From contig JACKFH010000003.1 of assembly GCA_020632575.1 (NCBI GenBank), positions 124,001 to 188,000 of the forward strand: DNA of 64,000 nt. The letters are read 5' to 3'. Positions 7,837-16,108 of the stretch are shown piece by piece. Both the position numbers and the translations under genes were made by a program. Numbering within the stretch: position 1 is the stretch's first letter; each line of letters opens with the position of its first letter. The notes beneath the pieces are model-generated. The model did no database searches and was not told where the DNA came from. It saw nothing but the letters and a program-made list of their open reading frames with translations. The DNA comes from Candidatus Omnitrophota bacterium. GTDB taxonomy: Bacteria > Hinthialibacterota > Hinthialibacteria > OLB16.

Positions 7837-9513
7837 ATGAAACATTTCTTGCTCATTCTTGGAATATTGCTAATCGTCATCGGCGGCCTCTTCATTTTTG
7901 TCGCCGAGACTCAGTCTTTGGCGCCCACTGGAATCGCGATCGTGGGCATTGTTTTGGTGGGATTGTATGTCATCTCGAACTGGCAACAGGTGGCTCGTCG
8001 TTCGACCTTCTTCGGGTTGAACGCCATTTTGATGAGTCTTGCCTTCGTCGCCATTCTGAGCGTCGTTTATCTAATCGCCCAGAATCGCGAGGTGACCTGG
8101 GATTTCACCCCCACTGGGAAATACACGCTTGACCCGCAAACCGCGAAGATACTGGAGAACCTGGAACAACCGGTCGATCTCCTTTTGTTCTTCTCCAGCA
8201 ATGCGCGTCAATCCTCTTCGTATGTCACGGTGACCGATCTGCTCGATGAGTACAAACGGCATTCGGACAATCTCGACTACGAGACGATCGATCCGGAGAA
8301 GGAGTACGAGCGGGCGATCGAGTACGCGGCGGACCTGAATTCGCTGGGTCAACCGACGATCATCGCGGAAATGGAATTAGGGGGCAAAACATTCCGAGAA
8401 AAAGCCGCGACTCTCGACCAAGAAGGCATCAGCAATGCCATCATGAAGGTGAGCCATCGCGAACCGATCTCGGCCTACTTCCTGGTGGGCAATTACGAGA
8501 AGGAACTCAATGGCGAAACCCTGACCGGTTTGGCTCTGCTGAACAAATTTTTGGGTGACGAGAACATTCAGGCGAACGAACTTCGCCTCGGTCCTTCATC
8601 GGAAGTCCCCGATGACGCAGACATCATCGCGGTCGTGGGTCCCGAGGAGGACCTTTCGGACGATCAACTCGGCGCGATCAAAAACTTCGTGCTCAAGGGT
8701 GGCGGAGTCTTTTTCGCCCTCGATCCCGGCGAGTTTCCGAACATCCAACTGAGGATGCGGGAGCTCGGGTTCGAACTTCCGAATAAAACCGTGATCGAGA
8801 TGGAAGTCTCCTACCGCAGCATCGAGGACGCCCTATCCGGGAGGGCCAGCGCGAGTCCGACCGACAAGGTCGAGATCGCCACATTCGACGCCGAAAACGA
8901 AATCACCAAACAGTTGAGCAATTCATCGCTCCGATTCACCACCGCGCGCGAAATCGAAACCCTCCCGGTGCCCCCGGATGGGATCACGATGACCGACCTC
9001 GCGAAGACGGCGGATGGACAACTTTCTGGAACCAACCTTCCTCGTTCCTGGGCGACCAGCCATCCGGAAAGGATGAGTCAGGCGGGAGTCACCGCTGAAA
9101 ACCTGTTCGATCCCGATGAGGACAACCGAGGGCCGGTCGCGGTTGCCGTGGCGGCGGAGGTCGATTTGAACGCGGTGAGCAATGGAGTCGCGGATCCGGA
9201 CAACCCCGAAAAGAAAGGGAAGATCGTGATGGTGGGCGACTCGGATTTCCTGACCAATGTCGGCCTTCGGGCCCAAGGGGGGCAGGGCGGCGTCCTTCGC
9301 AGCCACCACGATTTCGCGCTCAACGCTTTCAACTGGCTTGCTGGTCAGGTCGACCTGATCACGATTCGCGAAAAAGAGGCGGATAACACGAGCCTGATCC
9401 TCGACGAGGCGATGCAGAAGAAGCTTTCGGTCGTTCTCGTTTGGGTGATCCCCGCGGTGATCGCCGCCATCGGTTTCATTGTGGTCTTGTATAGGAGGTT
9501 GTATTTCGTATGA
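7837..9513 (+). CDS. GldG-like ABC-associated auxiliary protein
   Basis: The frame is open from 7768, but ATG 7837 has a strong ribosome site (GGAGGGGG, 7821-7828) and follows the permease stop by 4 bp. The 558-residue protein has three N-terminal hydrophobic segments (FLLILGILLIVIGGLFIF, IAIVGIVLVGLYVI, ILMSLAFVAILSVVYLIA), a large extracytoplasmic domain (EVTWDFTPTGKYTLDPQT, then VDLLLFFSS) typical of Gldg_N-type proteins, and a C-terminal membrane helix (VVLVWVIPAVIAAIGFIVVL). The domain SDEQLGAI-like stretch VGPEEDLSDDQLGAIKNFVL resembles a ThuA/GATase-like fold. It probably completes the exporter; its precise role is unknown. Confidence 0.85.
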   Translation: MKHFLLILGILLIVIGGLFIFVAETQSLAPTGIAIVGIVLVGLYVISNWQQVARRSTFFGLNAILMSLAFVAILSVVYLIAQNREVTWDFTPTGKYTLDPQTAKILENLEQPVDLLLFFSSNARQSSSYVTVTDLLDEYKRHSDNLDYETIDPEKEYERAIEYAADLNSLGQPTIIAEMELGGKTFREKAATLDQEGISNAIMKVSHREPISAYFLVGNYEKELNGETLTGLALLNKFLGDENIQANELRLGPSSEVPDDADIIAVVGPEEDLSDDQLGAIKNFVLKGGGVFFALDPGEFPNIQLRMRELGFELPNKTVIEMEVSYRSIEDALSGRASASPTDKVEIATFDAENEITKQLSNSSLRFTTAREIETLPVPPDGITMTDLAKTADGQLSGTNLPRSWATSHPERMSQAGVTAENLFDPDEDNRGPVAVAVAAEVDLNAVSNGVADPDNPEKKGKIVMVGDSDFLTNVGLRAQGGQGGVLRSHHDFALNAFNWLAGQVDLITIREKEADNTSLILDEAMQKKLSVVLVWVIPAVIAAIGFIVVLYRRLYFV

Positions 9514-11090
9514 ACTGGAAAACGACTGTTGTCCTGCTGGTGATCGCCATCGGCGTCGGGTTTTTTTATTTCTGGGACGTCGAGAATGTCGAGCAGGAAA
9601 AAAAGATCGAAAAGCAGAAGGAAGAACTGATCCTCACCGAGAAAGAGGATATCATGAAGCTTTCGCTAGAGAGGCCGAACCAGGACACGATTACGGCGGT
9701 CCGGGAGGGGGAGGAATGGAACCTAACCGAACCGGTCGAGTGGCCCGCGGACAAGTTTGCGTGGGACGCCATCGCCAGCAGCCTTTCCTCCGCCAAGATC
9801 GCACGAACCTTCCCGGACGAGGGCGAGACTCTCTCGGAGGATCAGATCAAGGCATGGGGGCTCGATCCCGCCGGTTTGACTGTGGCGGCGACTGTTCGCG
9901 AGGGATCCGAGGAATATAAATTCGGATTCGGCAACACGCTTCCCAATTCGGACAGCTCGGTTTATGGAACGAGCAGCGATCTGGAGGACAAGGTGGTCGT
10001 GGTTTCCAAGGCGGTTATCAACAACGCCTCGAAGGACCTGCACAGTCTTCGGGAGAAGAAATATCTGAACGTTCATTTCGAGCGCGACAAACCCAGCCTG
10101 ATCGCCGTTTCGAACAAGGATCTCCAACTCGTGGCGGAGAAGAACGCGGAGAACGATTGGACGATCACCTCGCCGGAACGGATGAAGGGCGATCCCGCCA
10201 ATCTTCGAAAGTTCGTCGAGAAGCTCGGTCTCGAATCGATCAAAATCATCGACGATGTCTCGGACGAGAAACTCAAGAGCGTGGGTCTCGCCGAGGACCA
10301 GCTCGCCTCCGCCACCAGCTACAGAGTCGGCTTCGGCGGCGAGGGGGCCGAGAAGACCTTTTATGTCGGCGCCTTCGATCCGACCGAGGGCGGGCATTTG
10401 GGACGGAGAGCGGGGGCTCGGAACTTGTTTGTGATCGACAAGGATTTCTTCGACGAGCAACCCACAAAGCTCGAGGAGCTTCGTCCGAAGAAGGCGATTA
10501 CGATCCAGAAATGGAACGCCGAAGTTGTTTCGGCGACTTCAAACGGAAAACCGCTGTTCGATCTGAGGAAGCAGGACTTCAACTGGCGGATGACCTCGCC
10601 CCACTCGGCGACCGCCGAAAGAGGCGCGATCGACAAATTGGTCGACGCTTTCAACGATTACAAGATCATGTCGTTTGTGAGCAGCGCCAGCTCCCTTGCC
10701 GACCTCGGTTTGGATGAACCGATTCTGAGTCTGACCATCGGCGGGAAAGACGCGACCGAGACGATTCATTTTGGGGACCATGACGGGATCGGGGGGATCT
10801 ACGCTTCTTGGGAGGGGATGCCCGACAAGTTCGTGATGGACCAAGGGGTTCTCGACAAAGTCTTGCTCAACCCGCTGGATCTTCTCACTCCGGATGAACG
10901 CGAGCGGGTCGCTCCCGCCCCCGAGGAGAAGGCTCCCGAAACCGGCACAACGGTTTCCGCGCCAAACCTCGATGTGGGAGAGCCTCAGCCCGCGGATCCC
11001 GCCATGGCGGCGACCGCCGAGGCCGAGCAATCCCAGCCAGCCGAGCCTGTCATGGAATCGACCTCCGAGGCGAAAGACAAAGCGGAATAG
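9510..11090 (+). CDS. DUF4340 domain-containing exported protein
   Basis: The 526-residue protein starts inside the stop of the preceding gene (ATGA at 9510). One N-terminal membrane anchor (TTVVLLVIAIGVGFFYFW) is followed by a short coiled-coil and then repeats of the DUF4340 type: WNLTEPVEWPADKFAWDAIA, TITSPERMKGDPANLRKF and WRMTSPHSATAERGAIDKLV are three copies of the same unit. The C-terminal 50 residues are Pro/Glu/Ala-rich and low-complexity. DUF4340 proteins regularly end this ABC/Gldg cluster; their molecular role is unknown. A terminator follows immediately. Confidence 0.85.
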   Translation: MNWKTTVVLLVIAIGVGFFYFWDVENVEQEKKIEKQKEELILTEKEDIMKLSLERPNQDTITAVREGEEWNLTEPVEWPADKFAWDAIASSLSSAKIARTFPDEGETLSEDQIKAWGLDPAGLTVAATVREGSEEYKFGFGNTLPNSDSSVYGTSSDLEDKVVVVSKAVINNASKDLHSLREKKYLNVHFERDKPSLIAVSNKDLQLVAEKNAENDWTITSPERMKGDPANLRKFVEKLGLESIKIIDDVSDEKLKSVGLAEDQLASATSYRVGFGGEGAEKTFYVGAFDPTEGGHLGRRAGARNLFVIDKDFFDEQPTKLEELRPKKAITIQKWNAEVVSATSNGKPLFDLRKQDFNWRMTSPHSATAERGAIDKLVDAFNDYKIMSFVSSASSLADLGLDEPILSLTIGGKDATETIHFGDHDGIGGIYASWEGMPDKFVMDQGVLDKVLLNPLDLLTPDERERVAPAPEEKAPETGTTVSAPNLDVGEPQPADPAMAATAEAEQSQPAEPVMESTSEAKDKAE

Positions 11091-11118
11091 GTTCGAGGGA
11101 AAAAGTCAGATAGATTGG

Positions 11119-11158
11119 AAGGGCTCGTCCGCAGCAATTGGACGGGCCCTTCTTTGTT
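11119..11158 (+). terminator. Rho-independent terminator of the ABC/Gldg/DUF4340 operon
   Basis: A 13-bp stem (GAAGGGCTCGTCC / GGACGGGCCCTTC, one G-T pair) with a 9-base loop is followed by TTTGTT. It lies between the DUF4340 stop and the convergent cmk gene, whose 3' end touches it. Confidence 0.8.
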
Positions 11159-11846
11159 AGTGATGAGTTTTGGCGAATCTCTTGGTCCGAATCGCAGCCC
11201 GAACGGTTTCAACGATTCGATCCACAACCTGGCTGAAAGTCAGGTGCGACGTGTCGATCACCTGGGCTCCCTCAGGGATAGTGAGCGGACTGACTCGTCG
11301 GTTCATATCCTCTCGGTCGCGATCCTCGACAGTCTGGCGAATTTCCTCGAATGAGCAGGGCACCCCCTTCGATTCGAGCTCCTTGAGCCGTCGATTCGTT
11401 CGCGCCTCGAGGCTCCCATCGAGATAGATTTTGACATCGGCCGAGGGGAAGACCACCGACCCGATATCCCGGCCCTCCATGATGACGCTTCCTTGGTCGC
11501 CGAGTTTCCGTTGTTGTTCCACCACATGATGCCGCAGGCCCTCGTGAGCCGAGACCTGCGAGACGACAGAGGTCACCTCGGGGGATCGTATCTCGTCGGT
11601 GACATCGTGGTCGTCACAGAGAACCTTGGGTCCCTCGGGGGAGTTTTGGAGTAAGACCTCGGTTTCCTCCGCAAGCGTTGCCATGGCTTGTGGATCGTCG
11701 GGATCCAAATCCTGTTCGAGGCACTTCCAGGCGAGAGCGCGGTACATGGAGCCGGTGTCGATGTGGAGGAGTCCGAGGTGCTGGGCCACTGCTTTGGCCA
11801 CGCTTGTCTTTCCCACCCCCACCGGGCCATCGATTGATACGATCAT
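11157..11846 (-). CDS. cmk: Cytidylate kinase
   Basis: Phosphorylates CMP and dCMP. The 229-residue product has the P-loop IDGPVGVGKTSVAKAVAQ at the N-terminus, the GSMYRALAWKC CMP-binding region, the VIMEGRDIGSVVFPSAD motif and RDREDMNRRVSPL near the lid. Length fits the family. ATG 11846 is chosen, with GGGAG 8-9 nt upstream; a TTG five codons earlier is open but overlaps that site. It is convergent with the ABC cluster and shares the terminator region. Confidence 0.95.
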   Translation of the reverse strand: MIVSIDGPVGVGKTSVAKAVAQHLGLLHIDTGSMYRALAWKCLEQDLDPDDPQAMATLAEETEVLLQNSPEGPKVLCDDHDVTDEIRSPEVTSVVSQVSAHEGLRHHVVEQQRKLGDQGSVIMEGRDIGSVVFPSADVKIYLDGSLEARTNRRLKELESKGVPCSFEEIRQTVEDRDREDMNRRVSPLTIPEGAQVIDTSHLTFSQVVDRIVETVRAAIRTKRFAKTHH

Positions 11847-11972
11847 TTCCACCACTCCCAACCGACCGACAATGTGGCCGACCGCTTCCTGCTGATTAGG
11901 GTAGCGATTTTCTCACGAATTCGCCAACGATGGAACGGTTGGGGTGGCATCCATTCTGCGAATACCGCGAAT

Positions 11973-12818
11973 ATGTTTAGGAAGAACTCCATTTTTTGCC
12001 CCTTTCGGGGAATTCGAACCCGGAAAGTCCTGCCGGTGGCGGTCGTTTTTCTCACCTGCTTCTTGGGATCCACGCATTCCGAACCCGATCCCGGGTTTGT
12101 CGGCGTGAATGGCGCCAAGGAGAATCGGCTTCAACACACGGTGAAACATCTGGTTTCGGATCCCGGCTTTCTCGGTCTCGAGCCAACGTTGGATTCCCTC
12201 AATCTCAAGGAACCGCTACGACCCATTGAACCGGTCCGCACCCTCAGGGAGCTCCGTTCCGACGGAATGTTGGTGCTCCAGGGAGGGCGAGATATTGCCC
12301 TTCGGGGGGTGGTCTTCGATTCGACCGGGACTCTCGCCAATTCGGGGTTGTTCCAGTCATTGCAAGCCATGGTGAAGGGGAAACAGGCGCGCTTACTTTT
12401 TGAGAAAGAGACTCGCGATCCGAGGGGAAATCTCTCCGCCTATATTTATCTGAGCGACAGGACGCTGCTGAATGAACAGGTTCTTCGATATGGTTTTGGC
12501 CGTCTGGACACATCGGTCGATCTCTCGCCACAATACCGTCACCGCCTCTCTGTGGCGGAACGATTCGCGAGGGAGAAACAAGTCGGCATCTGGGCGCCAT
12601 CGAGCGGCGCCGCTCCAATCCATGCGCCTTCAAAAACTCTCCATCCAAAACTTTCGAAACCTCGAGGCGGTCTCTTTGGAGTTCAGGGATGGACCTCAAC
12701 TCTTGATTGGGCGAAACGCTCAGGGAAAAACCAGCCTGCTGGAAAGCGTCTATTTCCTCGCGACCGCAACCAGCCACCGGACTCGACTGACCCGGGAGCT
12801 GATCCGGAATCGAACTGA
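11973..12818 (+). CDS. Exported protein with a staphylococcal nuclease-like (TNase) domain
   Basis: ATG 11973 begins a signal sequence (VLPVAVVFLTCFLGSTHS). The domain at about residues 85-205 resembles the SNase/OB fold: GRDIALRGVVFDS, ARLLFEKETRDPRGNLSAYI, LNEQVLRYGFGRL and RFAREKQVGIWAPS follow the usual order, with RDPRGNLSAYI like the family R-D-x-Y-G-R-x-LAYV strand. Some catalytic positions look altered, so activity is uncertain. The last 66 residues are read from DNA that also encodes recF in another frame (197-nt overlap) and show no domain. The functional product probably ends structurally near residue 215. Confidence 0.65.
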   Translation: MFRKNSIFCPFRGIRTRKVLPVAVVFLTCFLGSTHSEPDPGFVGVNGAKENRLQHTVKHLVSDPGFLGLEPTLDSLNLKEPLRPIEPVRTLRELRSDGMLVLQGGRDIALRGVVFDSTGTLANSGLFQSLQAMVKGKQARLLFEKETRDPRGNLSAYIYLSDRTLLNEQVLRYGFGRLDTSVDLSPQYRHRLSVAERFAREKQVGIWAPSSGAAPIHAPSKTLHPKLSKPRGGLFGVQGWTSTLDWAKRSGKNQPAGKRLFPRDRNQPPDSTDPGADPESN

Positions 12819-13752
12819 AACGGCCTTCGTCCGAGCGGAGTACACGACAGAGGGAGAGGCTCACACTTTGAGCGCCGGGCTGGATGGCAAGACTCGGCGA
12901 TTCCGATTGGATGGCGAGGTCCTGACCAAAAGCGCCGAATTGTATGGACACCTTCGAGCAGTCTTCTTCTCTCCCGAGGATTTGGAATTTGTCTCGGGCA
13001 GTCCGAATGTCCGACGACGCGCCCTCGATCTTGGCCTCTGCCAGAAACAACCCCGGATGATCGGACACCTCCTCGATTACCGCCGTGTTCTCAAACAACG
13101 GAACGCGACGCTCAAACAGAACTCAAGGAATAAGGATATCGCCGCTCTCCTTCAGGCTTGGGAACCGTTGCTGGTGAAAGAGGGGGCCAAGATAATCAGC
13201 GAGCGCGCCCAATACACACTTCAACTCATGGGCTTTGCCGCGGATTATTACTCATACCTCACAGGGGCGGAGGAGAGATTGGAGTGCGAGTACCGGTGCT
13301 CGGGAACCCGTCACCACTGGAAGTCGCCGGATGAAATCCCTGACATCGCGACTCTTGAGGAGGCGTTCACCAAAAACCTACACGCACACTTGGAACGAGA
13401 TCTGGCAATGAAGACCACGACTTGCGGCCCACACCGGGATGACATCGTTATGTCTATCTCCGGTTCCTCGGCGCACCGGTACGCCTCGCAGGGGCAAAAA
13501 CGCTCGATCGCCCTGTCGACGAAGTTGGCGGAAAGGGATCTGTTGATCGAGGGGGACGAGCCGCCAATCCTTCTTGTTGACGATGTCACCCACGAGATGG
13601 ACAAACATCGCTGCGAAAAATTCTTCGAAAAGATCCTGACCGACGCACAGGTGTTTCTCACCTTCACCGAGGAGAGTTCTCACAGGGGGTTGCTCGATTT
13701 CGCGAATCGGTGGAGTGTGCGCGCCGGTAAAGTGGAGCCACTCCAACCGTAA
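12622..13752 (+). CDS. recF: DNA replication and repair protein RecF
   Basis: A 376-residue SMC-like ATPase that loads RecA at gaps with RecO and RecR. Start ATG 12622 gives the classical N-terminus MRLQKLSIQNFRNLEAVSLE; Walker A is GRNAQGKTS at about residues 30-38. The signature region ASQGQKRSIALSTKLAE and Walker B PPILLVDDVTHEMD are present. The open frame extends 50 codons upstream, but that part is unrelated. The start lies inside the upstream nuclease-like gene. It is not next to dnaA, dnaN or gyrB, so the classical recF context is not conserved here. Confidence 0.95.
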   Translation: MRLQKLSIQNFRNLEAVSLEFRDGPQLLIGRNAQGKTSLLESVYFLATATSHRTRLTRELIRNRTETAFVRAEYTTEGEAHTLSAGLDGKTRRFRLDGEVLTKSAELYGHLRAVFFSPEDLEFVSGSPNVRRRALDLGLCQKQPRMIGHLLDYRRVLKQRNATLKQNSRNKDIAALLQAWEPLLVKEGAKIISERAQYTLQLMGFAADYYSYLTGAEERLECEYRCSGTRHHWKSPDEIPDIATLEEAFTKNLHAHLERDLAMKTTTCGPHRDDIVMSISGSSAHRYASQGQKRSIALSTKLAERDLLIEGDEPPILLVDDVTHEMDKHRCEKFFEKILTDAQVFLTFTEESSHRGLLDFANRWSVRAGKVEPLQP

Positions 13753-13771
13753 CGCCGTCTCTCCCCAAGCT

Positions 13772-13832
13772 GTGGGAGCGGCATCTTGCCGCGAAAGGGG
13801 ATGGGAGGATCGGGGCAGGATGCCCCTCCCAC
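13772..13832. repeat. Imperfect 19-bp inverted repeat (REP-like intergenic hairpin)
   Basis: Arms GTGGGAGCGGCATCTTGCC (13772-13790) and GGCAGGATGCCCCTCCCAC (13814-13832) pair at 17 of 19 positions with a 23-base loop. It occupies the short gap between the convergent recF and PD40 propeller genes. There is no T-tract. Composition and form resemble dispersed palindromic repeats; copy number elsewhere cannot be seen from this window. Confidence 0.6.
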
Positions 13833-13849
13833 GGCACTTGGAATTCCGC

Positions 13850-15106
13850 TTAAATCCACACCGGGTGGTCGACACCCAGCCCCTCAAACCCTTGTGCCAG
13901 AGCCTTTGCATTCCCTCCATCCGTATCCATCACCCAGAGTTCGGAGGGCTCGCCGGTCCTCGAGCGGCAGAAGGCGATCCGATGTCCGTCTGGAGACCAC
14001 GCCGTCCGAAAATCCCAAACGCAATCACGACCTTTCGCGTCCGGGTCACGATGAGTCAACGTTTCGGTCTCCCCGGTGAATGGATCTAGCAAAAGAATTT
14101 CGGTCCCTCCACGCGCTCGTTCGGCGTCGTACTCGCGGTTGAAATGATCGGTGTCGGGTCGATCAGTTTGGTAATCCCAGGCGGTTCGCGAATCGGGCAA
14201 GGCTCGCGTGTAGGTGCAGACGTTTCTATTTGGCGACCACCTCGGCATGTTCGATCCGCTTCCCCGAGTCTTTGGTCCACCGTAAGAAGTTCCGAACCAA
14301 TGGCGCTGTCCCTCGGTCACCTTCCGATGTTCGGAGCCATCGGGTCGGCCGATACAAAGATCGGCCCAATCATGCCCCGGGTCGGTCACATGGTGGCAGT
14401 CGAGGTAGAGCAACCACTCTCCATCCGGGGACCAGACGGGTCCGAAATAGAGATGCGCCGGATCGGAGGCGACGATCTTTCGGTCAGAGCCATCGAGGTT
14501 GCAAACCACGATTTCATAACTCCGAACGCCTGTTGCGTGAAAAGCAACTCGGGTCGCGTCGGGGCTGAGGCTGACCCCATACGAAAACCCTTCGCCCTCA
14601 TGCGTGATCTCGCGCGGGTCTGACCCATCCAGGTTCATCGACCAAACCCGCTGCTCCCCATCGATCACCGGCCCGACCAACATCCGCTCCTCCCCGGGAA
14701 GCAACGCGATCGGCGGCATGTAAGGAGCTTCCGGATCGCTCCGCGCGATCTCCTCGATGGTGTCCGTGTCCAATCGATAGATCCAAGTCCGCGAAAGAAC
14801 AGTCCCCTCCCAGGTCTTAGTCCCCTCGACACTCATCAGAATCACCCGATTCCCATCCGCGAATGTCGGCCCGACTCCCCAACTCACCTGATCGGGAACC
14901 TCCAGTTTCAGAGGCCGCAGCCCGGAGCCATCGGCGTTGACGATGCCAAGCGTCCCTTTCTCAGGGACCTCGCCACGGGAGCGGAAGAGGAGGCGTCGGC
15001 CTTTCTGAGATGGTTTGTCCGCCCAGGTCCGATGAAAAAGGAGGGAGGTGGAGAGGCCGGCGAGGGCGAGGTTGCGGGTGAAAGTGCGACGGGTGATTGG
15101 GGGCAT
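13850..15106 (-). CDS. Tat-exported TolB/PD40-type beta-propeller protein
   Basis: The 418-residue protein opens with a twin-arginine signal (ITRRTFTRNLALAGLSTSLL). The rest is a six- to seven-bladed propeller with PD40-like repeats: GVSLSPDATRVAFHA, GPVWSPDGEWLLYLD, RTAWSPDGHRIAFCR, each preceded by an N-L/M-DG-S-x-x-x strand (VNADGSGLRP, MNLDGSDPRE, CNLDGSDRKI). Such proteins occur in PVC genomes and resemble both TolB and the oligogalacturonate lyase family; no catalytic residues can be assigned. It stands alone, transcribed away from vapBC. Confidence 0.75.
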   Translation of the reverse strand: MPPITRRTFTRNLALAGLSTSLLFHRTWADKPSQKGRRLLFRSRGEVPEKGTLGIVNADGSGLRPLKLEVPDQVSWGVGPTFADGNRVILMSVEGTKTWEGTVLSRTWIYRLDTDTIEEIARSDPEAPYMPPIALLPGEERMLVGPVIDGEQRVWSMNLDGSDPREITHEGEGFSYGVSLSPDATRVAFHATGVRSYEIVVCNLDGSDRKIVASDPAHLYFGPVWSPDGEWLLYLDCHHVTDPGHDWADLCIGRPDGSEHRKVTEGQRHWFGTSYGGPKTRGSGSNMPRWSPNRNVCTYTRALPDSRTAWDYQTDRPDTDHFNREYDAERARGGTEILLLDPFTGETETLTHRDPDAKGRDCVWDFRTAWSPDGHRIAFCRSRTGEPSELWVMDTDGGNAKALAQGFEGLGVDHPVWI

Positions 15107-15294
15107 TGGTAGTTTCCTCGAATTTTCGATGGTCTTGAACTCACTGGAGATGATAAGATTGTCTTTGGTCTGGGGCGAGCCTCCAATCCGTCATTTTGAC
15201 CGGAGGGAGAAATCTGATGGGATCTGTCAATTTCGAATTACAATCAAACCCAAAAGGAAACAAGAGTCTGTTTCAACAGACCGCTCCTTGTGCA

Positions 15295-15316
15295 GCCGCG
15301 GAATTGATTCCGCGGC
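15295..15316. repeat. Perfect 10-bp palindrome upstream of vapBC
   Basis: GCCGCGGAAT and ATTCCGCGGC are separated by TG. The element lies 90 bp upstream of the vapB start, before its promoter. A GGAA/TTCC core palindrome of similar form sits at comparable distance upstream of two other toxin-antitoxin loci in this window (63025-63050, 63747-63768). Confidence 0.6.
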
Positions 15317-15348
15317 GGGGTGGATCGGTAGTGGTCACGGATAGGCTC

Positions 15349-15382
15349 TTGAAATACACATATTCAACGTTAGAATGTGTAT
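15349..15382 (+). promoter_or_regulatory. vapBC promoter with overlapping operator dyad
   Basis: TTGAAA (15349-15354) and TAGAAT (15371-15376) are 16 bp apart, a good sigma-70 match. A perfect 8-bp inverted repeat, ATACACAT (15354-15361) and ATGTGTAT (15375-15382), covers both boxes, as expected for autorepression by a VapB-VapC complex. A GAGG ribosome site lies at 15394-15397. Confidence 0.65.
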
Positions 15383-15405
15383 AAAATCGAGTCGAGGTTT
15401 TTAAA

Positions 15406-15606
15406 ATGGGACGAACCAACGTTGTGTTAGACGACGAACTTGTCAAAAAATGCTTGGCCGCGACCGGACTCAAAACGCGCCGCGAACTGATTGACTACGC
15501 ATTGCGTGAGGTTCTGCGCCACAAGAATCAACGCCGTCTTCTTGAGCTTAAGGGCCGCGTGAATTGGGAAGGCGATTTGGAAACCATGCGGAGTAGCAGA
15601 GTCTAA
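15406..15606 (+). CDS. vapB: Type II antitoxin, VapB family
   Basis: The 66-residue protein matches the short VapB family (TNVVLDDELVKKCLAATGLK, then TRRELIDYALREVLRH), ending with the toxin-binding tail GRVNWEGDLETMRSSR. The N-terminus is a DNA-binding ribbon/helix unit and the tail neutralises the PIN toxin. It precedes vapC by 2 bp and is probably translated with it. The dyad over its promoter suggests autoregulation. Confidence 0.9.
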   Translation: MGRTNVVLDDELVKKCLAATGLKTRRELIDYALREVLRHKNQRRLLELKGRVNWEGDLETMRSSRV

Positions 15607-15608
15607 GG

Positions 15609-16001
15609 ATGGTCTTGGTCGATTCCTCCGCGTGGATCGAATTTTTCGGGGGCAAGGATTCGGCGCCAGTTCAGTCGATCGAAGAATTGATCGATCGGAA
15701 TGAATCGTTATGCATCTGCGGAATTGTGCTGACTGAAGTTCTCCAAGGAATCCGGTCGGATTCCGCTTTCCGAAAAACGCACGACTACTTCGAGGACCTC
15801 GTGTACTTGCCGATGAGTCAAGAAACGTTCCACCAAGCCGCCATCATTTATCGGTCCCTGCGCAAGCGAGGGATCACCGTTCGAAAATCGGTGGATTGCA
15901 TGATCGCTGCGGTGGCCATCGAATTCGATATTCCATTGCTTCACGCCGATCGTGATTTCGAACCGATTCAAAAGCATTGTGGATTGAGGGTTGTGGGTTG
16001 A
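15609..16001 (+). CDS. vapC: Type II toxin, VapC family PIN-domain ribonuclease
   Basis: The 130-residue PIN domain carries the acidic active site: Asp5 (VLVDSSAWIEFF), Glu43 (VLTEVLQGI), Asp96 (SVDCMIAAVA) and Asp114/Asp116 (LHADRDFEPI). VapC toxins cleave tRNA or rRNA, but the target here cannot be predicted. Full length and intact. It is followed by a separate gene 108 bp downstream. Confidence 0.92.
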   Translation: MVLVDSSAWIEFFGGKDSAPVQSIEELIDRNESLCICGIVLTEVLQGIRSDSAFRKTHDYFEDLVYLPMSQETFHQAAIIYRSLRKRGITVRKSVDCMIAAVAIEFDIPLLHADRDFEPIQKHCGLRVVG

Positions 16002-16108
16002 ACTCCAAAAAAGCAAAGGCTTGATCTCAGACCACCTCGACCGATCGAAACAATCGAAAAAAAACGGTTGACCCAATCCTCCCTCATCTTTACAATTCCG
16101 TTAGTCAA

